A DNA stretch of 20,953 nt from Kiritimatiellia bacterium (GTDB taxonomy: Bacteria; Verrucomicrobiota; Kiritimatiellia; RFP12; UBA1067), in assembly GCA_024405255.1 (NCBI GenBank), contig JAKSOY010000053.1, positions 1 to 20,953 on the forward strand. Direction: 5' to 3'. The translations under genes and the position numbers were made by a program. Position 1 is the first letter of the stretch, and the number at the start of each line of letters is the position of its first letter. Positions 7,907-15,270 of this stretch are shown here, one piece after another. The notes beneath the pieces are model-generated. The model made no database searches, had not been told where the DNA came from, and worked only from the letters and a program-made list of their open reading frames with translations.

Positions 7907-7940
7907 CGGATATTAAACGTCAGATACGTTCCAATATCCG
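7907..7940 (-). promoter_or_regulatory. Long stem-loop in the leader of the IspD-like operon
   Basis: CGGATATT (7907-7914) pairs with AATATCCG (7933-7940), and inside it AACGT (7916-7920) pairs with ACGTT (7926-7930) around a 5-nt loop. This gives 8 + 5 bp with one small internal loop. It ends 28 nt before the start codon and lacks a U-tract, so it is more likely a regulatory or stabilising hairpin, or an operator, than a terminator. Confidence 0.5.
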
Positions 7941-8003
7941 CGTAGTCCCCGCGCGCTCATGCGTAATCGGCACGTTCAAGCACGTCCTCAAAAACCGCCT
8001 CAT
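7920..8003 (-). CDS. Possible 27-residue leader peptide
   Basis: A short frame starts about 14 nt downstream of the predicted transcription start. ATG 8003-8001 is preceded at 7-nt spacing by AAAGGA, a better ribosome site than several full genes here have. It encodes 27 residues, rich in arginine (MRRFLRTCLN at the start, ILERI at the end). Its TGA lies at the loop of the stem-loop at 7907-7940, so a translating ribosome would melt that structure. I see no run of one amino acid of the classical attenuation kind. It may be chance. Confidence 0.3.
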   Translation of the reverse strand: MRRFLRTCLNVPITHERAGTTRILERI

Positions 8004-8023
8004 CGAATTTTCCTTTTTTTCCT

Positions 8024-8053
8024 ATCATACCAAATTCGACTTCTCCATGTCAA
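8024..8053 (-). promoter_or_regulatory. Promoter for the IspD-TagF-AsnB-TagD operon
   Basis: On the minus strand a perfect -35 TTGACA (8053-8048) is followed after 18 bp by TATGAT (8029-8024), which also carries the extended TGG. Transcription would start near 8017, giving a leader of about 138 nt before the IspD-like gene. This is the best-matching promoter in the window. Confidence 0.7.
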
Positions 8054-8070
8054 CTGAAGTTTACAACACC

Positions 8071-8090
8071 CGAATCGGTCACCGAATTCG
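8071..8090 (-). repeat. Imperfect inverted repeat over the stop of the ParB-like gene
   Basis: CGAATCGGT/ACCGAATTCG forms an inverted repeat with arms of about 9 bp, one bulge and almost no loop. It spans the stop codon of the 8079-8834 gene and lies about 18 bp upstream of the next -35. No T-run follows, so a terminator role is weak; an operator or chance is equally possible. Confidence 0.25.
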
Positions 8091-8834
8091 CAACTCATCC
8101 GATCCGCGCGGATGCGCATCCCAATAATCTGCCAAAGCGTCGTACGCCCGCAGACGGCAGGCGATTTCCTGCGCATGACCTTGCGCCTTCTCAAGCGCAC
8201 GCCCTGTTCGCCAACGCGCAATCAGCAAATAGCGCAGACGGCGAAGACGCTGGAACAAGTGAAAAGACTTCATTTCTTGAGCCCGCGCACGCCAATCGGG
8301 GAACGGCGCCGCCGGATGGTCCGCCAGCGTGCCGAAATGGGGCGCCAAACACCCTTGCGGTGCCAAACGCAAGTACGCGCGAATCCCCCAATCGGCAACC
8401 GCAGGGTGGATGTTCCCCTTCCGGAAGGCGCTTTCGACACTCCCCCCCGCCCGGCGGGTCGGATCCAACACCACGCGACACGGCACCCCGAGGGCGATGC
8501 ACACCGAAAGCCGGTGTGCGCCGTTGATCAGTTCACCATCGGCATCCACGGGAATCGGGGCCGCCTTCGGATCGAATCCATTCGCTTGAATCGACGCAAC
8601 GACACGTCGAAAGCAGTTCAGAAAATCATCCGGCGTTCTTCGATGCGGTTCCCGTTCATAGAATCCACAACGCGCACGAATCATCTCCAGATAGGCCTCT
8701 TCCGCTTCGCGAATGCGCGACGCATCTCCCTCCAGCCAACACCGCGCAAGTTCGATCTTGAAACTCAGGTCAAACCGATGACTCCGCAGGAAATATTCGC
8801 ACGGATCGACAAGTTGAGGGTTTTCCGTACTCAT
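8079..8834 (-). CDS. ParB/sulfiredoxin-fold protein in surface-glycan cluster
   Basis: The 251-residue protein has, at about residues 78-120, a ParB-like core: a predicted strand (PIPVDADG), then ELINGAHRLSVCIALGVP with the GxHR motif (NGAHR 104-108). In ParB-fold proteins this loop binds nucleotide phosphates. The N-terminal 70 residues (EYFLRSHRFDLSFKIELAR) are helical, and the C-terminal third is Arg-rich and helical with no DNA-binding HTH that I can recognise, so chromosome partitioning is unlikely. Its role here is unknown; a kinase or CTP-linked function on a glycan precursor is speculation. ATG 8834 overlaps the stop of the upstream glycerophosphotransferase by 1 nt (TGATG), with AGGAGG 10 nt ahead. 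Confidence 0.6.
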   Translation of the reverse strand: MSTENPQLVDPCEYFLRSHRFDLSFKIELARCWLEGDASRIREAEEAYLEMIRARCGFYEREPHRRTPDDFLNCFRRVVASIQANGFDPKAAPIPVDADGELINGAHRLSVCIALGVPCRVVLDPTRRAGGSVESAFRKGNIHPAVADWGIRAYLRLAPQGCLAPHFGTLADHPAAPFPDWRARAQEMKSFHLFQRLRRLRYLLIARWRTGRALEKAQGHAQEIACRLRAYDALADYWDAHPRGSDELRIR

Positions 8835-10177
8835 CAGTTGCTAGCCTCCTCCTTAAATGCCGCCGAGAATATGTCCAACACATGTTCCGACGCCTTTGGG
8901 TAAAACCGACAAACCTGGTTCTCGGCGAACGTCCGGCGCGTCTGCGCCCGTTCATCCTGCTCGCCCAGCACCACCTTTTCAATGAAATCAATGATTTCCG
9001 ACTGCGTGTACGCAGAATAGGCGTGTGCGATCAACTGCTGACCAAAGTCCGTAAATTCGCGTTCCAAGGCCGCTTCATTCTCAAGTAGATAGCACTGTGG
9101 TTTCCCCGTATAGTAGTATTCCGCCAAAAACGATCCACAGTCGTGAATCATCGCATCCGAATTCACAAACGTCTCGAAATAGTCGCCCCCCTGCTGAAAT
9201 TCGACATTGGAGAACGCCATCAGCTGTTGGCGATAGGCGTTCGTTCGCGCCCCTCCCCACCACTTGCTCGTCGCGAGACGGGGAAACAGAAGCGGATGCG
9301 GACGGAAGACGAAATGTACGTGCGGATAGCGTTTCGGCAATTCAAGAAAAAAATCCGCATAACGCAGGAAATTCGACAACGCCGTACAGTCCGGCCCTCT
9401 TGCCAGCGTATGATGCGAACTGATAATGACCGTCTTGGGCCGTTCCTTCTTGATCGACACCTCTTCGAGACGGTCCATCTTCGAATATCCCGCCACGACA
9501 AGACTGTCGCGGAGACGCGGATTGGCCTGCGCCCACACGTTATGCGTAAATTCGTTTGGCGTGAAAATCTTCCAGAAAAATGCGATCTGCGGCAGGAAGA
9601 CGAACTGACGGGCATCCATTCTCAATGGGCCGCCATACCCATACGGGAAACAGACGACAAGCGATGTCTTGCTCAACGGCAGGGTTGTATAATCGGGAAA
9701 GGTCTGATCATCGTAGACAATGGACGTACAGACGATATCAACCCGCGAGGTCAGGGGCGTTTTCTTGTGCGTTTCCACATCGTAGAGGCACTCGACCTTC
9801 CCGTAACGCGCCGACAGCTGGGCACATGTTTTTTCCAACGTTTCACGTAAAAAAGCCTCACCCCGCGAAACGCGCGGCACAACGGCAATGAACGGATCAT
9901 AGCGGTCATCCGTACACATCTTCCGGTACACCGATTCCCCGGAGAACATCGCGACATCGCACACGAGAAAACACACACGCAATCGCTCGCCACGCATAAG
10001 CTTTTCGCGACAGCGTTGCTCATGACGGGCGTAGCGTTCTCGAACAACCGGCACCGTACGGTCTAACCATGCGTCTCGAACACGGTTCATCAACCGCCGC
10101 CGCAGACGTTTACGAACAGACTTCACAGGAATCAGCAGTGTTCCGAAACGGATTAGCCCTTTTAACACCTTCAACAT
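8834..10177 (-). CDS. CDP-glycerol glycerophosphotransferase-like protein (TagB/TagF family), copy 2
   Basis: The 447-residue protein is a paralogue of the 5858-7201 gene and alignable end to end, with VCFLVCDVAMFS, DPFIAVVPRVSRGEAFLRET, FRPHPLLFPRLA and SDAMIHDCGSFLAEYYYTG shared. Same fold and chemistry are expected: transfer of glycerol-phosphate or a similar phospho-alcohol from a CDP donor to a surface glycan. I start at ATG 10177 (MLKVLKGLIRFGT) because it aligns with the paralogue's N-terminus and has GGAGA upstream; the 30-residue extension does not align. It begins 22 nt after the LPS-kinase-like gene. The third quarter differs most between copies, suggesting different acceptors or donors. 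Confidence 0.8.
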   Translation of the reverse strand: MLKVLKGLIRFGTLLIPVKSVRKRLRRRLMNRVRDAWLDRTVPVVRERYARHEQRCREKLMRGERLRVCFLVCDVAMFSGESVYRKMCTDDRYDPFIAVVPRVSRGEAFLRETLEKTCAQLSARYGKVECLYDVETHKKTPLTSRVDIVCTSIVYDDQTFPDYTTLPLSKTSLVVCFPYGYGGPLRMDARQFVFLPQIAFFWKIFTPNEFTHNVWAQANPRLRDSLVVAGYSKMDRLEEVSIKKERPKTVIISSHHTLARGPDCTALSNFLRYADFFLELPKRYPHVHFVFRPHPLLFPRLATSKWWGGARTNAYRQQLMAFSNVEFQQGGDYFETFVNSDAMIHDCGSFLAEYYYTGKPQCYLLENEAALEREFTDFGQQLIAHAYSAYTQSEIIDFIEKVVLGEQDERAQTRRTFAENQVCRFYPKASEHVLDIFSAAFKEEASN

Positions 10178-10199
10178 CGGCGATCTCCAATCTAACCTA

Positions 10200-11015
10200 C
10201 TACCATTTACCTCGTACAGTTCGCCAACGATTCTCAAGCTGGATGTATTTACGATGCTTCTTGCCACGCAAAATCATCTGCAGTCGCAAAGAACAACCAT
10301 AGAGCCACAATCCGATGCGCACAAATCCGCGCGGCGGATCTGCGTATGTCATTTCATCGACACCCGCCGCCAGCTCGGCCTCCACAGCGCGTACCGATTC
10401 CGTCTGGGGGAATCGCATGAGGATTTTCCCCAACGCATGAAAATCGTTCCAGACGCCAAGACCGAGCTCGCGGTTGACGCCGAAGACGACATAACGAAAC
10501 TTCCAATGACGTACCACCCAAGGGTCTTCACACGGCTGGTTGCGATCAATCGCCAGCTGGAAGTCGATTGCCTTCAAGTGACCGTCGTCGCCCAGAAGAA
10601 GATTGTCCGCAAAGAGATCGCGATGGAGAACACCCGTCTGCCGTAAAGCCCGAGCTAGCGTACGAATATCCCGCGCAAAACCATCTGCCTGCGCCATCGT
10701 AAGGCCCTGCGCGAGCAGCTGCGTGAGCGACGGTCCTACAATCCTCGCCGTGACCACATACGCACACGGACGCGAGAAGATGTGTCCGTCAGGGCCTTCG
10801 CCCAAGTCATTCCCCCATGCCAACGGTTCCTCCACCACCGTTGGCGCACAGGCAAAAAGGCGCGACGCAAGATTGTACTCGTTGGCAATTGACCACGGAC
10901 ACTTCGTCGAGCATTTGACGATGCACGGCGTCCCTCGATAGTTCCCCTCGTAGAACATCTCGTTAATGTACTTGTTCTCGAGGAAAACACGACACTCTGT
11001 AAGCCCCTCAATCAT
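10200..11015 (-). CDS. LPS-core kinase-like protein (WaaP/Kdo-kinase type)
   Basis: The 271-residue eukaryotic-type kinase fold shows a probable ATP lysine K34 (CIVKC), a catalytic loop HRDLFADNLL (131-140; D133, N138) and a metal-binding Asp at 151 (AIDFQLA, in place of DFG). HRDxxxxN with a short N-lobe fits WaaP/KdkA proteins, which phosphorylate heptose or Kdo of the LPS inner core on the cytoplasmic face. Start ATG 11015 overlaps the stop of the previous gene by 4 nt (ATGA), which I prefer to a start 33 nt upstream. The motif PCEDPW (161-166) recurs as PCEDW in the kinase at 11799-12542. Substrate is inferred from context only. Confidence 0.7.
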   Translation of the reverse strand: MIEGLTECRVFLENKYINEMFYEGNYRGTPCIVKCSTKCPWSIANEYNLASRLFACAPTVVEEPLAWGNDLGEGPDGHIFSRPCAYVVTARIVGPSLTQLLAQGLTMAQADGFARDIRTLARALRQTGVLHRDLFADNLLLGDDGHLKAIDFQLAIDRNQPCEDPWVVRHWKFRYVVFGVNRELGLGVWNDFHALGKILMRFPQTESVRAVEAELAAGVDEMTYADPPRGFVRIGLWLYGCSLRLQMILRGKKHRKYIQLENRWRTVRGKW

Positions 11016-11812
11016 GAACTTGGATTTTCCCAGGCCTCTTTCACCCACAGTGTCGGACGACAGACAAGATGTGGTGGCACGCGACGACCTAAATGATCGA
11101 ACTTAAAGCCTTCGATGGCCTGCGGCAAATCGGGATGCCCGTGAAACGCGACAATGCTCGCCGTCTTCGGCCGCCGCGGGGTCAAGAAGAGATTGAACGG
11201 GAAATAGGGCACGCACGTTCGCTTGAAACTGGCGACCCACTCGTCCGGCCACCAGGACACATGACCCGCCGCCATCATCGCCCGCGTCTGGTACTTCTGC
11301 GACCCGTGGATGAAAAAGCGGTCAAGCGAGGGATCGTCCTTGTCGCGCATGAACGACGTATAGACCTGATGAGCCGCTTCCGTACCGGCATCGAAGCGGA
11401 AGCAGGACGAATTACCGATGTCGGGCAATCTGCGGAAAATCCGCTTGCGCAGTTCGACCCAATTGTGGATGATGCAGAAGTCGCCCGGACGGTAATCGAA
11501 GAACTTGTCAAGTTCATTGATGACGAGCAGATCAATGTCGAGAAACAATGTCGGCCCCTCAAGACCGGCGAAACCTTTCTGGAAGAGCATCGGTTTCGCG
11601 TGTACATTCGGCCACTTATGGAAGCGAAGTCCCGGGTCGGGCGGCAACGGCGCACAGTCGATATGCGGATCGACCCCGTCCGTCCGGTCAATCACACAGA
11701 CGAATCGGAACGGACGCTTCAGATGGGCCTTGACGTTCGCATAAAGGCGGTTCACATAGTCAACAGAGTAATAACTCCCCCACTTGAGGCACAGAACATT
11801 AACCCTTTCCAT
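11012..11812 (-). CDS. Glycosyltransferase with DXD motif (GT-A type)
   Basis: The 266-residue protein opens MERVNVLCLKWGSYYS. It carries LFLDIDLLV (89-97), whose DID is the metal and nucleotide-sugar binding motif of GT-A retaining transferases of the GT8 kind, and a late FHGHPDLP that may supply a metal-binding His. It probably adds one sugar to the core oligosaccharide on the cytoplasmic side. I start at ATG 11812 because GGAGGAG sits 6 nt ahead; two in-frame ATGs upstream lack this. It overlaps the APH-like kinase gene by 14 nt. Donor and acceptor sugars cannot be deduced. Confidence 0.7.
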   Translation of the reverse strand: MERVNVLCLKWGSYYSVDYVNRLYANVKAHLKRPFRFVCVIDRTDGVDPHIDCAPLPPDPGLRFHKWPNVHAKPMLFQKGFAGLEGPTLFLDIDLLVINELDKFFDYRPGDFCIIHNWVELRKRIFRRLPDIGNSSCFRFDAGTEAAHQVYTSFMRDKDDPSLDRFFIHGSQKYQTRAMMAAGHVSWWPDEWVASFKRTCVPYFPFNLFLTPRRPKTASIVAFHGHPDLPQAIEGFKFDHLGRRVPPHLVCRPTLWVKEAWENPSS

Positions 11813-12542
11813 ATTCCGCTCCTCCATGCGTGATTCGATCAATCAACTGGCGGTAAAAACGCTCGCGCCAAGCAAGGTTGACACGCCTGAACAACGTCAG
11901 GCGCCCGCGTTTCATTTTGCGTCTTCGTCGGGCGGCGGCAAACCCTTCGACCGCTCGCCGCCAAGCCGCCACGGGAAAATCCGTCAACGAAACAAGCCGC
12001 GCGAATTGTTCAATCGCCCGTCGACGTCGACGGCACGCAAACACGGGAAGATGCTCGACACCTGTGAGTGTGTAGCGGATCCAATCTTCACAAGGATGCC
12101 CTTCTCGTACGGCCTCAAGATCAAGGATTCCACTCACCTTCTGTTTTGAGAAAAGAACATTGTTGCAGTTGAAGTCTCCGTGTATCCGGCCCTCGCCCAA
12201 GGTGCGACAAAAGGCGGCATAAACCGAAACGAATGCCTCTAGTTCATTCGGCGTCAGCACGTCGAGAGACTTCGCCACGCCGTCTTTCCAATCAAGCACG
12301 TAAACGCGTTTATCACCCAAACAGAACTCACGATCGGGGAAAAGATCCTGCGGCGCAAGCGGATCGTCCACGCGCGCAAGGCGAACCTTCCGCGACACAA
12401 GCTTGACAACCACCGATCGGCCATCCGAACAGACGCCACGCCAGTTAGGCGCATGCGAACGCACCGCGAGTCGCTCCAGCGCAACAAGGCTTAAATCGGC
12501 TTCGCGTTCCAGAAGCTGTTGGATCTCACGCTCCCAGTTCAT
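11799..12542 (-). CDS. Aminoglycoside-phosphotransferase-like sugar kinase
   Basis: The 247-residue kinase-fold protein has a probable ATP lysine K48 (VVVKLV), catalytic loop RIHGDFNCNNVLF (119-131; D123, N128) and metal Asp at 141 (ILDLEAV), followed by HPCEDW (149-154). These are APH/choline-kinase features. Beside LPS-type genes, the likely substrate is a sugar or polyol of the surface glycan and not an antibiotic. ATG 12542 overlaps the upstream stop (ATGA) and has GGAGG 9 nt ahead; a TTG two codons earlier sits too near the ribosome site. The C-terminus is very basic (arginine clusters at about 172-176 and 207-215), compatible with membrane-surface binding. Confidence 0.7.
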   Translation of the reverse strand: MNWEREIQQLLEREADLSLVALERLAVRSHAPNWRGVCSDGRSVVVKLVSRKVRLARVDDPLAPQDLFPDREFCLGDKRVYVLDWKDGVAKSLDVLTPNELEAFVSVYAAFCRTLGEGRIHGDFNCNNVLFSKQKVSGILDLEAVREGHPCEDWIRYTLTGVEHLPVFACRRRRRAIEQFARLVSLTDFPVAAWRRAVEGFAAARRRRKMKRGRLTLFRRVNLAWRERFYRQLIDRITHGGAEYGKG

Positions 12543-13177
12543 ACGCAATTCCCTCCGATTTCACGCGGCAAAGCCCCCGCCGCACTGAATCGCATGGCCA
12601 TGCGCGGCACCCCGCAAGAGAGACACAGACTGACGCGATGATGCCCTTGGCGTAGGGAATCCGTTCGACCCAATGTGCGGCAAACCTGTACCGTGATCGG
12701 CCGCGTATCATCGTAGCCGCGCGTACGCAGACTCTCCACAAGTTTCCGCATACTCATCGCACGATCTTGGTTTTTACGTTTCTGCGGATGGTCGAATGTA
12801 CGGATGGCACGCTCAATTCCCATGTCACGCACCGTCTGGGCGGCGATATGGTAGACCCCGGTCCCGTGATAGCGGTACTTGTTGCGCAGCACGCGCACGA
12901 CCGTCGCCAGCAGATTCCATTTGGCGATCGCCGGCTTGAAGACGACGCGCACGTCGACCGTCGCCTGAACATCGCCGGTCGCCACGGCGGATGTCACCAG
13001 CGCACGACCGCGCAGCAGCACATCGGGGCCATCCGGACGAATGTAGATGATGATGTCGTCCTCCGGCAAGGCCGCCTCCGGAATCGCCTCACCGGCATAG
13101 TCCGCCAAACGCGCCACGTCAACCGCTTCGAGCGGATAGACATTGGATGAAATTCCAAGATGGGGCAAACCGCTCAT
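12539..13177 (-). CDS. ParB-fold-like protein, second copy type
   Basis: The 212-residue protein has a C-terminal GxHR motif: RTDSLRQGHHRVSLCLSCGV (171-190; QGHHR 177-181), followed by PRMAMRFSAAG, which fits a ParB/sulfiredoxin-like nucleotide-binding loop. The preceding 150 residues include ATVVRVLRNKYRYHGTGVYH and HPQKRKNQDRAMSMRKLVESL, with no recognised motif. It is not a close paralogue of the 8079-8834 protein; only the motif is shared. Start ATG 13177 overlaps the upstream glycosyltransferase stop by 4 nt and has GGAGG 7 nt before it. Function is unknown. Its tight packing among glycosyltransferases and kinases argues for a part in glycan assembly. Confidence 0.5.
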   Translation of the reverse strand: MSGLPHLGISSNVYPLEAVDVARLADYAGEAIPEAALPEDDIIIYIRPDGPDVLLRGRALVTSAVATGDVQATVDVRVVFKPAIAKWNLLATVVRVLRNKYRYHGTGVYHIAAQTVRDMGIERAIRTFDHPQKRKNQDRAMSMRKLVESLRTRGYDDTRPITVQVCRTLGRTDSLRQGHHRVSLCLSCGVPRMAMRFSAAGALPREIGGNCV

Positions 13178-14205
13178 CGATAGACCTCCGAACTCCACTC
13201 GTACGGCTGCGAATAGTTCTCACCGAACACTGTTTCCACCAGGTAGGCGAGCACACGCTCGGCCGCGAAAAGACGATGGTATTTTGTCCGACCAGCTGCC
13301 GCAACCGCCTGACGCGCCGCATCGTGCGTATTGAAATAGAGTATCTTCTCCGCGAGTTCGTCGGGCGAGTGGAAGTAGACCGTCTCCTGTTCGCTAAAGA
13401 ACCGCTGCATCTCGTTGCCGTCGTACTGAAACGCCACGAGTCCGTTCCCCATCAGATGCGAAAGGCGGTCCGAGGCATACCACTTGGCCTCGTACTGGTT
13501 GAGCGAAAGCCCCATCTTCGACGCGGCGATCGCCTCCTCGTAGGCGCGTCCCACAACGAGGGGACGCCCCATCCCGAAGAGTCCCTGCCGGATGGACGGA
13601 TCAAGCCGCGTCAACAGCTTCTGCAGGAAAACGCTGCGGGCATCTGTCTTTCCGGGCCGTCCCGCGAAAAACAGATCGTAGGTGAAATCCGTCCGCGTCG
13701 AATTGTCTTCGACTTCAAACGAGGGGTCGCACGGGTTCGGGAAGTAGCCGACGACGTTCCGTCCCGTCGTCCAGGTTTTCAGGTCCGCACCCGCCGTGGT
13801 CGAGAAAATGGCATCGCAGACCGGCACGCGCCGGGCGATTTGGTCGCGCGTGTGCGTCTGGGCGATCGCGTCGCAATTGAGATGGACGATCTTCACGGCC
13901 GGCCGCGCGGCGCGAATCGCCTCGAGCGCCGCGTTCGTCACATAGTCGCAATGTCCCACGAAGACGAGATCCGGCTTCCAGTTCTTCGCCGTCTTCACGA
14001 GCCGCGCATTCATCATCTGCGCGCCGATGTTCCGCAGGAATCCCAGCGGCGCCAGGAAGCGTGCGATGTCGCGCTCGGAGAACGTGAGGATCTGCCAATT
14101 GCGGCGCAAAGCACCGGCCGCCAGACGCATGTCGATGCCCGTGCGGCCATTCCCCCAGTGGCGCACGAGAAAATTGCCGACGAAAAGGATGCGCAGCGAT
14201 TTCAT
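13174..14205 (-). CDS. CgeB-like GT-B glycosyltransferase
   Basis: The 343-residue protein begins SLRILFVGNFLVRHWGNGR, a Rossmann-type N-domain of GT-B enzymes. The middle has CDAIFSTTAGADLKTW and VGYFPNPCDPSFE. The C-domain shows YDLFFAGRPGKTDAR, SLNQYEAKWYASDRLSHLMGNG and VYFHSPDELAEKILYF, which is the CgeB/YkvP-type C-terminal layout, with the late acidic region contacting the nucleotide sugar. It is a probable sugar transferase to lipid A-core. ATG 14205 overlaps the acyltransferase stop by 4 nt. The exact sugar is unknown. Confidence 0.75.
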   Translation of the reverse strand: MKSLRILFVGNFLVRHWGNGRTGIDMRLAAGALRRNWQILTFSERDIARFLAPLGFLRNIGAQMMNARLVKTAKNWKPDLVFVGHCDYVTNAALEAIRAARPAVKIVHLNCDAIAQTHTRDQIARRVPVCDAIFSTTAGADLKTWTTGRNVVGYFPNPCDPSFEVEDNSTRTDFTYDLFFAGRPGKTDARSVFLQKLLTRLDPSIRQGLFGMGRPLVVGRAYEEAIAASKMGLSLNQYEAKWYASDRLSHLMGNGLVAFQYDGNEMQRFFSEQETVYFHSPDELAEKILYFNTHDAARQAVAAAGRTKYHRLFAAERVLAYLVETVFGENYSQPYEWSSEVYR

Positions 14206-15212
14206 TTCTCCGCACCTCCCTTCTCCAGGGCTTTCGCCTCGCGTTCGAGCAGCTGCCGCAGTTCGTCCTCATTCGGCGTCTTGCGGAAATAGCGGTAGTT
14301 GAGCACCCAGCAGGACGGGTGGCACCGAATGACGCGCGTCAGGTCGTTCAGGCAGCGCTGCGTGCAGCCCCAGATGTCACGCGCCTCGGCGGGCGGGATG
14401 AGATCGAGGAACTGGCAGCGATAGGTACCGTCCTTCAACGGACGCGACCAGGCGATGAGAATCGGCACCTTCGCCTTCGCCGCAAAGAACGCCGGAGCGG
14501 CGGAAACCGGCATCGGACGATTGAACGAGCGTACCCAGATTCCACCCTCTTTCGGCTTCACCACCTGGTCCACCAGGAGTCCCAGGTCGGAACCGTCGCG
14601 CAAGCCTTGCATCAGCGCGCGAAACGCGCCTTCGGCCGGGACGATTTCCTGTCCGATCGACTTGCGCGACTTCATCAGAAGCCGCGTCATCGCCGGTGTG
14701 CCGATATCCTTCGCCACGCTCATCATCTTGTGTCCTTCCAGATGAACGAGCTGCGACAGCACCTCCCAGCAGCCGAGGTGTCCGCTCACCGTCACGATGG
14801 GCTTGTACGTCTGCAGATACGTGCGGCAGCGTTCATCGAGCGCCGCCACCGAACTCGCCCGCGGCCCCGCCTTTCGGCTCGTCCAGAAGAGATGGCCGAT
14901 CGTGCGTGCCATGTTGCGGTAGCTGCGTTTGAGGATGAGCGTCTCGCGGCGCGTCGGCGGCGTCTCGTGCGGGGCCTTGAAATCGCGGTCCGGCGGATAG
15001 ACGCCGGTGATCACGCGCAGATTGAAGAGCGAAATGCCGCGTCCCGCGCGATCGAAGCGGAACATCACAGCCGAGATGAAATCGCAGAGGGCAAACAGCA
15101 GACGATGCGACAGGTTGGCGAAAATCAGCATGCCCAGGAGGATGCCGAGCCACTCGAAGGGACGTCGCAATCCGCGTTTAATCGGCTTTTTCTGTCTGTG
15201 TTTCTTCTTCAT
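14202..15212 (-). CDS. Lipid A late acyltransferase (LpxL/HtrB family)
   Basis: The 336-residue protein has a basic N-terminus and a hydrophobic segment (about 21-50, LGILLGMLIFANLSH) expected of an inner-membrane anchored acyltransferase. SGHLGCWE (143-150) is the catalytic HxxxxE motif (H145, E150). LLVDQVVKPKEGG and APAFFAAKAKVPIL are further family motifs. These enzymes add secondary acyl chains to lipid A from acyl-ACP at the cytoplasmic face. It begins 58 nt after tsaD with only a poor ribosome site (GGAAAA), so read-through or a weak promoter is possible. It heads the surface-glycan run and is the best evidence in the window for an LPS-type outer membrane. Confidence 0.88.
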   Translation of the reverse strand: MKKKHRQKKPIKRGLRRPFEWLGILLGMLIFANLSHRLLFALCDFISAVMFRFDRAGRGISLFNLRVITGVYPPDRDFKAPHETPPTRRETLILKRSYRNMARTIGHLFWTSRKAGPRASSVAALDERCRTYLQTYKPIVTVSGHLGCWEVLSQLVHLEGHKMMSVAKDIGTPAMTRLLMKSRKSIGQEIVPAEGAFRALMQGLRDGSDLGLLVDQVVKPKEGGIWVRSFNRPMPVSAAPAFFAAKAKVPILIAWSRPLKDGTYRCQFLDLIPPAEARDIWGCTQRCLNDLTRVIRCHPSCWVLNYRYFRKTPNEDELRQLLEREAKALEKGGAEK

Positions 15213-15270
15213 CGTACGAAGATTTTCCGCTTGTTCCGCGCACCTGCAGATGCTGGATCAGTCCGGGGTT

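Noticed and set aside
7957..8028. Second small minus-strand frame with coding-like composition (MIGKKGKFDEAVF start, ERADYA end)
   Set aside because: Its ATG overlaps the -10 box, so it would not be in the transcript from that promoter. It may be a remnant of an older gene end, but 23-30 codons cannot be distinguished from chance.
8000..8221. 73-codon minus-strand frame overlapping the end of the ParB-like gene
   Set aside because: It lies in another frame of a supported gene, crosses the promoter and has no ribosome site or recognisable motif.
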